Shown one piece after another: positions 24,234 through 34,721 of a stretch of DNA of 64,000 nucleotides. Origin of the DNA: Laetiporus sulphureus 93-53 (Eukaryota; Basidiomycota; Agaricomycetes; Polyporales; Laetiporaceae). The stretch's first letter is position 1. The number at the start of each line of letters is the position of its first letter. Where the stretch lies: positions 323,731 to 387,730 of the forward strand of contig NW_024468545.1 of the NCBI RefSeq assembly GCF_001632365.1, in the 5' to 3' direction. Position numbers and translations under genes: made by a program. The notes beneath the pieces are model-generated. The model saw only the letters and a program-made list of their open reading frames with translations. It searched no databases and was not told where the DNA came from.

Positions 24234-24476
24234 AGCGTGTATTTTGTGGGTATGCAATGAGAAGGTGAGGAAGAGAAGCAGAGATGGTGGCCGTGCGATA
24301 CAGAGGGCCTTTGGGAGGTGGCGCGTTTCAGGCAATAAGAAAGACCCGATAACAAATCGTAACAAACGTTTTCAATGCTTATCTACGATCTATTACAAGC
24401 TCGCTAGCGCCCATCATCTCTCCTTATCCACGCCTTCACCCTACTGCACTCACTTTTCCAGATATACATTTCTTTC
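24234..24476. promoter_or_regulatory. Compact bidirectional promoter, pinin-like / SRP72-like
   Basis: Only 243 bases separate the two divergent start codons, so both promoters must lie here or overlap the 5' leaders. No clear TATA box is seen on either strand; the SRP72 side has a pyrimidine-rich leader. Shared regulation of two RNA-related housekeeping genes is plausible but inferred. Confidence 0.5.
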
Positions 24477-25624
24477 ATGGCTCCCAAAGCCGCCTCGTCG
24501 TCTTCTCACTCGAAGACGACGCCTGCTTTCCCAGGGAAGACACACAAGAAGCCTGCTGCGAAGCCAAAATCTCCCCTGTCCGACGCCGACCGCCTGAAGC
24601 GTCTCTTCACCTCGCTCTGCGCGCAAATCGACGGCGCGCACTTCGCGAATGCGCTCAAGACTTGCGACAAGAGTGCGTATATGCGTAGTACTGGTATAAT
24701 GTGCGGAAAGCGTTGACGTCGCACGACAGTTCTGCGCATCGACTCGCGCGATCCCGATGCGCTGCAGACTAAGCTTTTCCTGCTGTTGCAAACGGACCAG
24801 TATGCGCCTGCTCTTGCACTCGTGGATAGTCTGAGGGAGGGGCAGACGGACAAAGGGAATGCATTTGACTATGAGAAGGCATACTCGCTGTACAGACTAC
24901 ATCGCGAGGACGAAGCGACGGAGATCGTAGGTGCTCTCAAGCGGCAGCGGAAGGCGGAGGATGAGAGCAGGAGCGCGTTGCATCTTGAGGCACAGCTGGT
25001 GCGCACGCTTTCATGCATTAGAAGGAAGCCCGCTCAACAGATGACGTCTTCGCTCCCCAGGCATATCGTCAGGGAGACTACCAGACAGCATTCGATTTGT
25101 ACAACTCGCTGTTGGATACAGCGGAACCGGTACGTCCTCCCACTAAGAAGGCCATATCGCCACTTTCTCACCAGTTCCTTTAATAGCACTCTGACGAACA
25201 AGCCGACATCCTCACGAACCTCACAGCCGCACAATCGCATCTCGACTTCCTCACCTCTGGCTACCTTTCTGCGCTCTCCGCACTTTCATCTGCAGTTGCC
25301 GAATCGCTCGAGTCGGCACCGCCGCCCGCCGCTCCCTCCACGCTCCCCTATACGGCACGCGAGGCAGAACCGCAAACGAAGGACGCAGGTGAGCCGCAGC
25401 CCAAGAAGCTCCGCGCGCGGCGCATACCCAAGGGGGTGGTGCTTGGCGTTACTCCCATGCCTGATCCCGAACGTTGGTTAAAGAAGAGCGAGCGCTCGAG
25501 TGCCCAGTACGGACATGGCAAGCGGAGGAGAGGTGGTGGAGGTGGGGCGACGCAAGGCATCGTGGAGACCCCTGTTGCGCCACCCGGGGGAGGTGGTAAG
25601 AGCAAAAAGAAGGGAAAGAAGTAG
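24477..25624 (+). CDS. SRP72: Signal recognition particle subunit SRP72, unusually short
   Basis: Four exons (24477-24672, 24730-24998, 25061-25129, 25187-25624) give 323 residues. The N terminus has TPR-like helices: RLKRLFTSLCAQIDGAHFANALKTCDKIL, then AYSLYRLHREDEA and AYRQGDYQTAFDLYNSLL. The C terminus carries the SRP72 RNA-binding block, with KKLRARRIPKGVVLGVTP and PDPERWLKKSERS, then a Gly/Lys-rich tail (GGGGKSKKKGKK). SRP72 binds 7SL RNA with SRP68 in the signal recognition particle. The SRP72 proteins I know are about 550 to 670 residues; here the N-terminal TPRs run directly into the C-terminal block in one open exon, so the central TPR repeats appear absent. No frame break is visible. 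Confidence 0.85.
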
Positions 25625-26170
25625 ATGAAAAAGGGTCCGAGGTGGGTGCTGTTGTCCGCGTTGTCGCAGGAAGAGGAGCAGGACCTGGACAAAGGCTGGC
25701 AAACACGCGTTGATGTCGTGTTTTCTTCGCCGCTTTTGACGTATGCACGGAAGATGTCAATGGCATTGTTGTGCGTGTCCCGCGGCGGCGTGCTCGCAGG
25801 TTGCGATTTTTGATTGACTTTGTGGGGACTTTGAAGAGCCGATGTGAGGCGGTGAAATGGCATGCGCTTCCTGCAGAATCAGGTAGTTCTCTTCTCTTCA
25901 GCTGGAGCCCCCACCGTCACGAGAAGGTGAGTAGACTCGCGTGCGGCAAAGAACGCGGGGTCGCTGACACGCATTCTTGTTTCGTCTTCAATGTCCGCCG
26001 AGGTCATCATGTTCGCACAGGGATGTTGCTCGTTGCCACTCGACAAAGGTGATTCGAGAAGTTCATGAGTACAAAGGCGCAATCACCTCCGCCGGTTTCC
26101 CTGCATTTTCCGCTTGCTAATAATCTGTGCCTGTCGCCCTGTCAGGTTGCATTGCTAGCGCTGAGGCTGC

Positions 26171-26199
26171 AAGGCCGGCGATGTGGTACCACCGGCCTT
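26171..26199. repeat. Imperfect palindrome
   Basis: Eight-base inverted arms (AAGGCCGG and CCGGCCTT) enclose a second palindrome (TGGTACCA, 26184-26191). It could form a hairpin or bind a dimeric factor, but nothing nearby indicates which. Confidence 0.4.
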
Positions 26200-27264
26200 A
26201 ACTACTGCGCCTTGCGATTGGAGAAGGATGCGCGCCGCCAAGTAGGGGCGTGCCTTCCCTCCTGCTCTTAACGTCCCCGCGCACGCGCTAGAAAGCACGG
26301 GCTTGAAGGCCGTTGCGAAAGCGTTTGCAAACAAAGGCAACTTTTTGCGATGGTTGGTATGGTTCGTGCATGGAAAGTTCTGAGGACATCACTGAGTTGC
26401 CCGCGGTGGTACCCAATGTGATGCTAACCGATGTCACTTCGGTGCACGCCTAGACTGCATCACCGGCGCGTGCACTCTCACAGTGCACGTTTTCTCAGCG
26501 AAGGTACCCGGGAGGACGGTTCAATGCCGTTAGCCTCATGTTGCCACGTGCTGGTGGCGGTTCTACACGAAATTGTGCAGACCCGAACGCTGGACATCAT
26601 CGGCTGCGCGATATTTCTGGCATCTTCCATCATGGCGGTCGGGCTAGTGTCCCCTCTTGGTGACTGCCGCCTCGAGCGGCAGAAGAGATCACTTACGGTG
26701 TCGCCGGTGTTGATGCAGGGTCGCATAGAACGGTCACGTGCTGCACGGACGCCGCCAGATACGCGTTTTTTCCTCGTGCTAATCATAACAGCTTCCTCAG
26801 ATGCGTGCGTGACGGGCCCATTTGTTGTCAGCGTGGCCGTTTTAATTGGAGCTGCCGTCGCTGTTTGCAGAAAACAAAAACATGGGAGGTCACGCTCGGT
26901 TACCTCACATCACCTTCGCGCCCTTCTTCATTGTTACAATTGCAGGAAATCCTTTGTGTGGGCCAAGTTATTCGCACCACTCGCGCTTCTCTCTCGCCAT
27001 GCATTATGCATTATATCCACGCCCTGTGTCATATTCACGTACCACAACAGCATCTCGTAGCGTGCAGCGTTACACCCCCTGACATCGGGAAAACGGTCAC
27101 ATCAGCTGGCTAAGATATCCGCCCTCGTTGCCCGAGCTCCGCGAAACTTCATTTCTAGCGCCAAGAACACGCCTGCGCACCGCGTCCCTCCACAGTCTAC
27201 TCCGCTAAATGGTTCCTTTCATTGATTCCCTGAATTAACGACAGCATGCCGCGTGGCAGCTCGG

Positions 27265-27270
27265 TATAAA
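27265..27270 (+). promoter_or_regulatory. TATA box of the phosphatase-fold gene
   Basis: TATAAA about 95 bases before the ATG at 27364, a plausible fungal core-promoter position. Confidence 0.45.
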
Positions 27271-27363
27271 GTGTCGCTGCTCATCAGCTCCCAGCAGCCC
27301 GAGTGTTTTGCTCGACGATCTATCTGACGATCCCCTTGATTCCCCCCCCACCGACAAAGCAAA

Positions 27364-29167
27364 ATGTCTCATCGTGAAGTTCTTGGCGTTGTCGTCCTCG
27401 CTCGCAATGGTGACCGCACTGAGGCCTACCAGGACCCCATCACCTACCAGCCTGGTCCCACCCTCAGCACTCCTCTTGGCGAGGTTCGTATCCTGCCAGC
27501 TCATCATGTCTATAATGCTCACCTACGCGCCCATTCTCAACATAGGCTCAGGCACACCAGCTCGGTCAGTTCCTGCGCGAGACGTACTTGAACAGCGAGA
27601 ACCCGTCGCACATCCGTGGCATCTCCGCCGAACTCGTCGATCTCTCGCAAGTCCATGTCCGTGTCAAGGTTGGCTCTGAGGGCCCCTCCGTCTTCGACTC
27701 GGCGACTGCCCTCCTCCAGGGTCTGTTCCCGCCCAACCCTGCCAACCGCATCACCCTTGCAAACGGCACCACCATCGTGGCTCCCCTCGGCGGATACCAA
27801 TACGTTCCAGGTATGTTGTAGGCTGCTCTGTGAAATTGGATAGCGTGGTTGACCATTGTGCTTTTAGTTGAGACTGTCGAGCCCACTAATGACAGGTCGC
27901 TCGAGAGCTGGACTGACTGCCCTGTAAGCTTCTTTCTGTCGGCGATGGCCGACGGGCAAAACTAATCGTCAACTGGATAGGCTTTTGACAAGCACGTCGA
28001 GAAGGTCCAAAAGTCGCAGACATTCAAAAAGCTCGCAGAGGGTGCACAGCGCTTCCTCAACGACGTCCGTGACTTCGTCTTCGGTACCGAGGTTTCTGTG
28101 GAGAACGCGGTATGTACAATACCTGTGTCTACTGGTTCTGTTACTCATTTTTCCTTGTGTTCATAGTACAACGTGAGCATCACACGTAGCATTCTATGAT
28201 CGACAAACTGACCCACAGGCGCCAGGTCTGGGATTACATAAACACGGAGCTCACCCACAACAAGACCTATGCGCACCGTCTTCCGCCGACGTACATCGAT
28301 CAGGCCCGCTCGCTGGCGAACACCCGCGAGACCCTCGTCTTCTCCGATCCCCAGCTGGCTGGTGTTGGTAATAGTGCGTATCTCAGATCCCACATGATTT
28401 CGGGCACAGCTAATCGCTCTATCTGTGAATGCTTATCTCAACAGTCGCGGCCCGCACCGTGCTCCACTCCATCCTCGGGGCCCTCCAGCGCGTCGCGTAC
28501 AACGATGATCCGCTCCAGTTCATGCTGATCGAGACGACGTACCAGCCCTTTATCTCGCTGTTCCACATGACCGGCGTCCTCAAGGCGCATCCGGAGCTCG
28601 TGGGCATTCGTACGTCCACCCACCTCCTCACGTGAAGGATGCCGGCCATTGACGGGCTCGCTTTCTGCAGCCAACTACGCATCCGCTCTCGCGATCGAGC
28701 TCCGCCGTGGGCGTGCGCCGGACGTGCGCGACTTCCTGCGCTTCAAGTTCAAGAACGGCACCCAGGATGAGGACTTTGAGACGGTTCACGTGTTCGACCA
28801 TGGCGAGGACATCCCGCTGACCGAGTTCATCTACTACCTCGAGAACTCGGTCATCAACAGCAACCGCGAGTGGGCGAAGGCGTGCGGTGTGTCGTCGTCG
28901 TCGTGGTTCGGCATCGAGGGCGGGTCGGACAACTCGTTTGTCAACGCTGGAGCTGGCGCGCTTCTCGCCGTGGTCATGATGTTCGGCCTCTGGCTCGTGT
29001 CCAGGTCGGTCAGGAACCTCAGGCGCCGCAATTACGTCCGCCTCGAGGGTGACGATGTGAGTTGCCGCACGCACTTGTCGAGGGTCGCTCTCGCTCACAA
29101 TGACTGCCACGCACAGGAGACGACCCAGGTCCACAACGAGAAGGCAATGCTCCTCCAGAGGGCCTAA
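27364..29167 (+). CDS. Histidine-phosphatase-fold membrane protein, probably a pseudoenzyme
   Basis: Nine exons (27364-27483, 27546-27810, 27868-27923, 27981-28109, 28167-28172, 28226-28373, 28445-28609, 28671-29056, 29117-29167) give 441 residues. It belongs to the histidine acid phosphatase (branch 2) superfamily as seen in basidiomycete phosphoglycerate-mutase-like proteins. The N terminus LGVVVLARNGDRTEAY aligns with the family's RHGxRTP motif, but the nucleophile His is Asn. The second site, normally an HD pair, reads FDHGEDIPLTEF. Both changes suggest loss of phosphatase chemistry; ligand binding may remain. A membrane helix near the C terminus (GALLAVVMMFGLWLVSRSV) is followed by a short basic cytosolic tail. 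There is no signal peptide. Exon 5 is only six bases (Tyr-Asn). Confidence 0.85.
28167..28172 (+). other. Six-base microexon
   Basis: TACAAC lies between a TTCATAG acceptor and a GTGAGC donor. Without it the product loses two residues (Tyr-Asn) in a conserved ENAYNVWDYINTEL context. Introns on both sides are phase 0, so skipping it keeps the frame. The case rests on family sequence and splice sites. Confidence 0.7.
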
Positions 29168-29511
29168 GCACTCCGCCACCTTCGTCTCGGACAGTTCTCC
29201 TTCCACGGTGTTACCTCCGATGCTTCTATTTCTACGGGCGAAGCCCTCGGCGGACTCTAATGATTTTCACGCACACACGAGATGCCTTAATGTAAAGCTC
29301 TTCACCGGGTCCTCTTGTATGTACAACAGTGGCCACACCTGTAGTGTGTATGCGAGAGCCTGAGTGGATTGATTCATGATCCGTATAACGTCCGCCGCGT
29401 GTGTGAGGAGTACAAGTACAGCAACGACGTGAGAGGTGGAAAAGGAGATGAAGATATATCAGATCATGAATGAATAAAGCATGAAGGAGGCATGGAGTAG
29501 GCGTGAACTCG
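29168..29511. other. Convergent spacer
   Basis: 344 bases between the 3' ends of the phosphatase-fold gene (plus) and the ceramidase gene (minus). No exon seen; presumed 3' untranslated regions. Confidence 0.55.
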
Positions 29512-32500
29512 TCAAGCAACAATGAAAATGGAAGAGTACCCGATGAAAGGTGTAATCGAACCCATGAGGTGTTTCGCGTCTCCGTAATAGGATAGACGAT
29601 AGGTGCCAGCTATATGAGTTCAGCTTCTGAACACTCAATTAATACCTTCACTCACCAGGGATGCCGGGCTCGATCACCCTATGAACCGAGTCAGTCCTAC
29701 ATTCACGAGCTTGTGAATCGAATACCCATACCATGCGATGTCCACAGTACTGACGCCGAACAGCTGTCCACAATGCATCAGCTGGTAGGTCGATCCAACA
29801 GCAGAATGTATACTAACCACGTTGGTCCTTTCCCAATGATATGTCGTCGATGGGTGCGAATCTGATCTCACGGGGACCCATTGCTCGTCCATGAGCCTAT
29901 CGACCGTCAAGAACGTCTCCTCAAGACGCAAGTTATTCTGCGGTTCAACACGATCGGCATAGGCAGACGTATGCTGAAAGAGAAGCACTGACCCTCGGAT
30001 TCGCTCTGGCAAAAGTTGGTAAGAGGAAGCGGTCACAAAAGCATGATCGTACAGAACACTCACCCTACGAACTGTGCTGCCACCCTGTCTCCAGCATGGT
30101 ATGGAGACTCTGTGTTCACATCTATTAGTACCTCACCGAAGCTTTTCGACAGAGATGGATTGTCTTGTATTACGGGCAGCTTGAAGGTATCAGTACACGC
30201 ATATGCATATACTATGTGGAACTCTGATAGCTCACCTGCAATGAGATCACTTTGCTTGTCAAGTCCACTGGCGCCGGGTCAGACGGTGGGGTTCCCGTCG
30301 CACCCGTATCGAGGTACGGAACCAACTTGCCGTATTCATGCATGTACGCGTCGAGTGTATCTAGATGGGTATGATCATGCACTGAGCACACAATCAAGAG
30401 ACAAACAGCTCACAAGGCCCAAATATCGTTGACGCGCCCTCATAGCGTTGCACGGCATACTCTTCGCGCGTCGTGACGTAATGACCGTACGTGTTCGCGG
30501 GGCCTGCGACGACGACGTAGGCATCCTCGCCGAGCATGCCGGAAGAGATCAGTTCCGAGCGGATCGCCTCTCTGTACGATTTCACGCATGAGCTACACTG
30601 ATCGGTTGAGGATGGTCACTGGACTGACCGCATGCGCCGCCCAGCCATAGTCGTCAGCTCCCCGGGCATGATCAGCATCACGAGGTTGCCGACGCGCAGT
30701 ATCTGCGCGTCCACGGTATTCGGCGACCATGGGTATGGTTTGCGCGCGTACCCCTGCAGGTCGTGTTATCAGATTTGTTGCAATTCGATGAGCACGATAG
30801 GACACACCGTGTCGAGAAGGATAGGCTTCGGATAGTGGCACAAGATCTGCTCCGGGGGCGACGGGGGCGTCACCGCATCTGCGAACATGATCGTATCAGG
30901 AGTCAATGACACGCGCAGTACGAAAGAAAAAGGCAATGGCCACCCTTTACAAAGTCCCAGAAAGGATTACTGTGTAAACGGTGTTAATCGAACAATGCTG
31001 TGTAAGATATGTAGTACCAGAGTCTGCTCACTGCGACGTCGAGTTATCTCCCTGGATAAAGTCAAACTTACCCGGCCCGTCGCTATTATGCTCAGTTAAT
31101 CATCGATACAAGGCTGAAACGCTGAGACCCACGTGGTCCCTCCAGCAAATGAGAATCCTGGTAACACCTGAATGAGATACAACCATGCACGAATGAAGTA
31201 TGGCAACGGACCTAGCGCAGCAGGACATGTCTGTGCCTTCGTACCGTCCGGTAAGGCAAAGGTACGGAACGTCCTGCGATTGCACAAACGTTAAGATGGA
31301 GCAGAAATCAGCACAGTGCGACGAACGCACATGTCAAGGTAAGCGTGCACAGCCTTTACCGGACCGACAATAGGGGACAGTTCCTGACCCATGAGGGTCT
31401 TCGCACCGTCCACTTGTCGTTGCGCAATGATCCGGTTCGACTCGAAGTCGGAGATGCGGAAACTGGGTCCTCTGACGTGACGATGAACTCGTTGAGCGGC
31501 CTGTGCTTTAGTCTGCGCTGGTGCGATTCAGCGCACCTCCCACGACAATCCTGTGTCCGATTCCCGCATGTCGAGTGTTCAAAATTGCACGGCTCACCGT
31601 CCCAGGGTTTCCCAGGACTCTGGCAGACCGCTCCTAGACTGGATACCAGCATGACCACAAGTCGTTATGAGTGGCAAAATCAGGGTGCTTACGTGTTCGG
31701 ACTTGTGTCACCGACGTTTGCTGCACGATATGTCAGTCGAGCGCGGATCAAGAAATACCCTGCCTACATTGAGTGAATCCTGCTACAAACGTAGTGTTGC
31801 CTGGCATTGCTGATGGCTCGACCATCGCTAATCCATTGTGTCAACACACTTCTCAGACCTAAAAGAGAGATGCACACCTTCATAGAGGTATGCAGCCATG
31901 CCTTTATTATCGCCGCTGACGAGAGTGTTATTCTAATCAAGGGATCAGCCACATTGTGACGCTACCGTAGCCCGTGGAAGAGGTACTTCACCTGATACAG
32001 GCTTGTCCCATGCACCGGGAAGAAGCTCAAGAATCCCCTCGGATTCCCATCGGTATCGTCAAATCGCAACAGCGTCATCTCTTTGTCGACATTCCACTCA
32101 TACCGCGCCCTTTCCTGGGGCGGGTTCGCCAGGTACGCGCTGGGAGATCGGTTGATGTTCGCGTCCAGTATTGTGGTGTTCCCAAGGCTAAGCTTCCCCG
32201 GGGCCATGCTTGCGTGTGCGAACTCGACGGCGCGGACAGTGCCCTGGACGATCGCGTCCGCAGTCTGCTTGACGTAGCCGAGTGAGGTGATGTGCGGCAG
32301 CAGGTTCTCGAGGTACCCGCCAACGCCGGCGTGAGAGTGCGTCGCGACCAGTGCGATGTTCGCGTTTGTGTAAAGTCCAGGATATCGCGAGGAGAGCTCG
32401 GAGACGATCGAACGGCGGATGCCCGTGTCGCCCATACCGATATCTGGCGCGACTCTCAGTGATATACTGAAGAGATGAGGTCGAGAAAAGCATCACCTGC

Positions 32501-33009
32501 GTTGATGAAGACGACTCGACTGTCTGGTTGGGAGGCGTCGGCGATGATCCATACGCGGCTGCGCTGCCGCATGTGCAATCCCGTGTCAATTTGGTGTCCA
32601 TCTGCGTATCCCTTGATGATGCCTCAGGGTTTGGTTATTATACACCACATTCCAAAGCACATACCATCATGTTAGTCTCGACAACTGGGCTGCGGAGATA
32701 TCCTTGCACGTCAATCTGATAGCTAACGGAAGTAGAGCTAGGTTGCGTACCCTGTGATGTCTCCGATGCCTGGAATTGAGACGGTATCAGAGTACGCTTT
32801 TTTGTGCGACAGTTAATTTGCTTACCGAGGCCGAGGAGGTACTGACCAGGGACCACTGACATGGTCAGATTTCGCTGCATCCCAGAATTAGGCATATGCA
32901 GGGAAGTGAGGGCGGTCAACCAGAGCAGCGCTTTGCTAGATAGTTCCGTGAGGGACCGCGTTAGACCCCAGATGTCCGGGGTCAACGTAGATGGATCAAC
33001 GATATACAT
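29512..33009 (-). CDS. Neutral ceramidase
   Basis: A many-exon minus-strand gene hydrolysing ceramide to sphingosine and fatty acid. Landmarks in order: QYLLGLGIGDITGPVVE, TGLHMRQRSRVWI, DIGMGDTGIRRS, VATHSHAGVGGYLENLLP, LLRFDDTDGNPRGFLSFFP, VHGTSLY then NNTLVSGDNKGMAAYLYE, AGFTQANVGDTSPN (the GDxSPN segment holds the catalytic Ser), GRGPSFRISDFESN, NPFWDFVK, GPANTYGHYVTTREEY, and the C-terminal immunoglobulin-like part WVIEPGIP..GTYRLSYYGDAK. All segments connect through usable splice sites; I found no stop or frameshift. The start ATG at 33009 is the first in frame. It precedes a hydrophobic stretch (ALLWLTALTSL) but not a clean signal peptide, so an upstream first exon is possible. Confidence 0.9.
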
Positions 33010-34721
33010 CTTCTTCCAACACACTTGATGGAGACTTCCAATCTGCACGTTATGAAACCGCTGATGAGTCCAGAGCAGTCCACAGAGAATTGTAACGAAG
33101 CTGCTCGTACCTGAAAGACCAGAACCAAGCTGTATGAATTGACGGTGAAAGTGATTAGCTATGATTGCTGTAATCTAGGCCGCACTGCCGCTGAATCTCT
33201 TGACTTTGGTGGTTGAGCCCGGCAGCTGAGGGGAATAATCGAGGACAGGAGAGGGCTTTGAGTCTGTCGCTGCAGTGAAAAATCAAGCTCTGTCGAGAGC
33301 TACAGTCCCCACGCCGACCTTGACGATGCGTGCAACTCTATAGGATTTGTCGCACGCGGTCTCAAAGCAGCAAGCATCATGCGAATGCAAGCCTATCAAT
33401 AGCCACGTGCGTATCCCGATCTTTTCGGCTCAGTGTGGCGCTCAGCATCTCAACTTCTTTCTCTTATGCCAGTACTCATAACATCTCAAGGTGTCTCAAG
33501 CTTCTTACATGACTTTGCTGGTACGATTGCAGATGAACTATATTGTCACAAGGCTCAGAAGAGTGCAAAGGCTTATCACGGACCGTGTAGCATGTCTGCC
33601 GGATCTCTGGTGCAAATCATTGACATGTAGCGTGGATATTTCACTTACACAGAGGTCATCGGCGTATTTTTGCTGTAAGTTCCAATTGGTACCTTCAGTT
33701 ATCGTACTCTGCGCTGGGTCGCTGTGAGTCTGAGCTAACCAGCGATCATTGATTATAACTTGTTGCACAGCAACAGTTCTATTGAAAACGGTAAGAGGAG
33801 CGAAAGGACGCCAACATAGCAGACTTGTTACTCTGAAGCTTTAGCTTGAAACCTCAGCGCCGAAACTCAAGACAAAACGGCGTCGCGACTGCAGCACTGG
33901 CACCGCCTATGATAATCTGGCAGTGACAGTTCAGCAAGGGCGCACCGGCTGGTGCGGCTATTCGTCGGGCTTTCCGTGGTGGCTTTGATATCCTGGCTGG
34001 CCTGACTATCGCTGCGAACGGCTGCACTGTACACTCACGGTTCTACCTTCTCATGCCGAGCTGCCAGTTCAAGCCACTAGCTGTACCTGACGAAGGCATT
34101 TAGTGGGAAATGCTCTGGGATCTAGTTCTGCATCCTTGAGCAGAGATACCAAATATAGCATAGCACGCCATCGTGGAGGTCTCTGTGTTACCTACGAATG
34201 TGGGTCACGAGGACATCGAGCTGATGTATGTGCTACATATACATGCGACCAATAGGCGAGTTGAAAAGAAGCTCTCACGATTGACGTGCTGATTCCAAGC
34301 TTTAGCACACCAAGACAACATTCAGGAGTCCATTACCATATACAGGCTGTGCATGCACACCTTGTTATGTGCTGCGCAACGGCGTCCAGAATTATATTCA
34401 CAGATGCGGACAATGCATATGCCGGATTCATATCCGTGTCCGAAAGATCTGTACGACATCTGGCAGATACAGGTCGGACCCACTGATTCATCAAGGACAA
34501 TAGTATTTTGGACTGATGGCGAGTCAGTATCAATCGTCTCGAACAGGTACTAAGGCTCGCGGGAGCAAGCCTAGCCCTAGATTGTGGCGGATATATTGCT
34601 TACCCCCATGCTTTCGAAGAGCCATATTGCGCTCAGGGACAACAGTAGTTCACTTGCTATCGTATAAGAAGTCTTCGCGGCCACATATGCGATCCGGCAC
34701 ACGACTATCCTCGCCGCCAGG
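33010..34721. other. Intergenic region between ceramidase and first S53 gene
   Basis: Divergent spacer of 1.7 kb. No firm exon. A frame at about 34353-34553 (ending FWTDGESVSIVSNRY) reads protein-like but has no context. A TATAAGAA at 34663-34670 is the likely core promoter of the S53 gene. Confidence 0.45.
34663..34670 (+). promoter_or_regulatory. TATA box of S53 copy 1
   Basis: TATAAGAA about 55 bases before the ATG at 34722. The two intact S53 copies have TATA boxes at an equivalent distance. Confidence 0.5.

Larger units (their letters stand above)
25625..27363. other. Intergenic region upstream of the phosphatase-fold gene
   Basis: About 1.7 kb. A 209-codon open frame (26431-27060) starts with ATG but has no recognisable feature and is not called. 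A hairpin-forming repeat at 26171-26199 is listed separately. The right end contains the promoter of the next gene, with a TATAAA at 27265-27270. Confidence 0.45.

Noticed and set aside
26431..27060. 209-codon open frame on plus, beginning with ATG
   Set aside because: Arg/Ser/Leu-rich composition without any motif, no splice partner, no paralogue in the window. A long frame of this size in GC-rich spacer is expected by chance.
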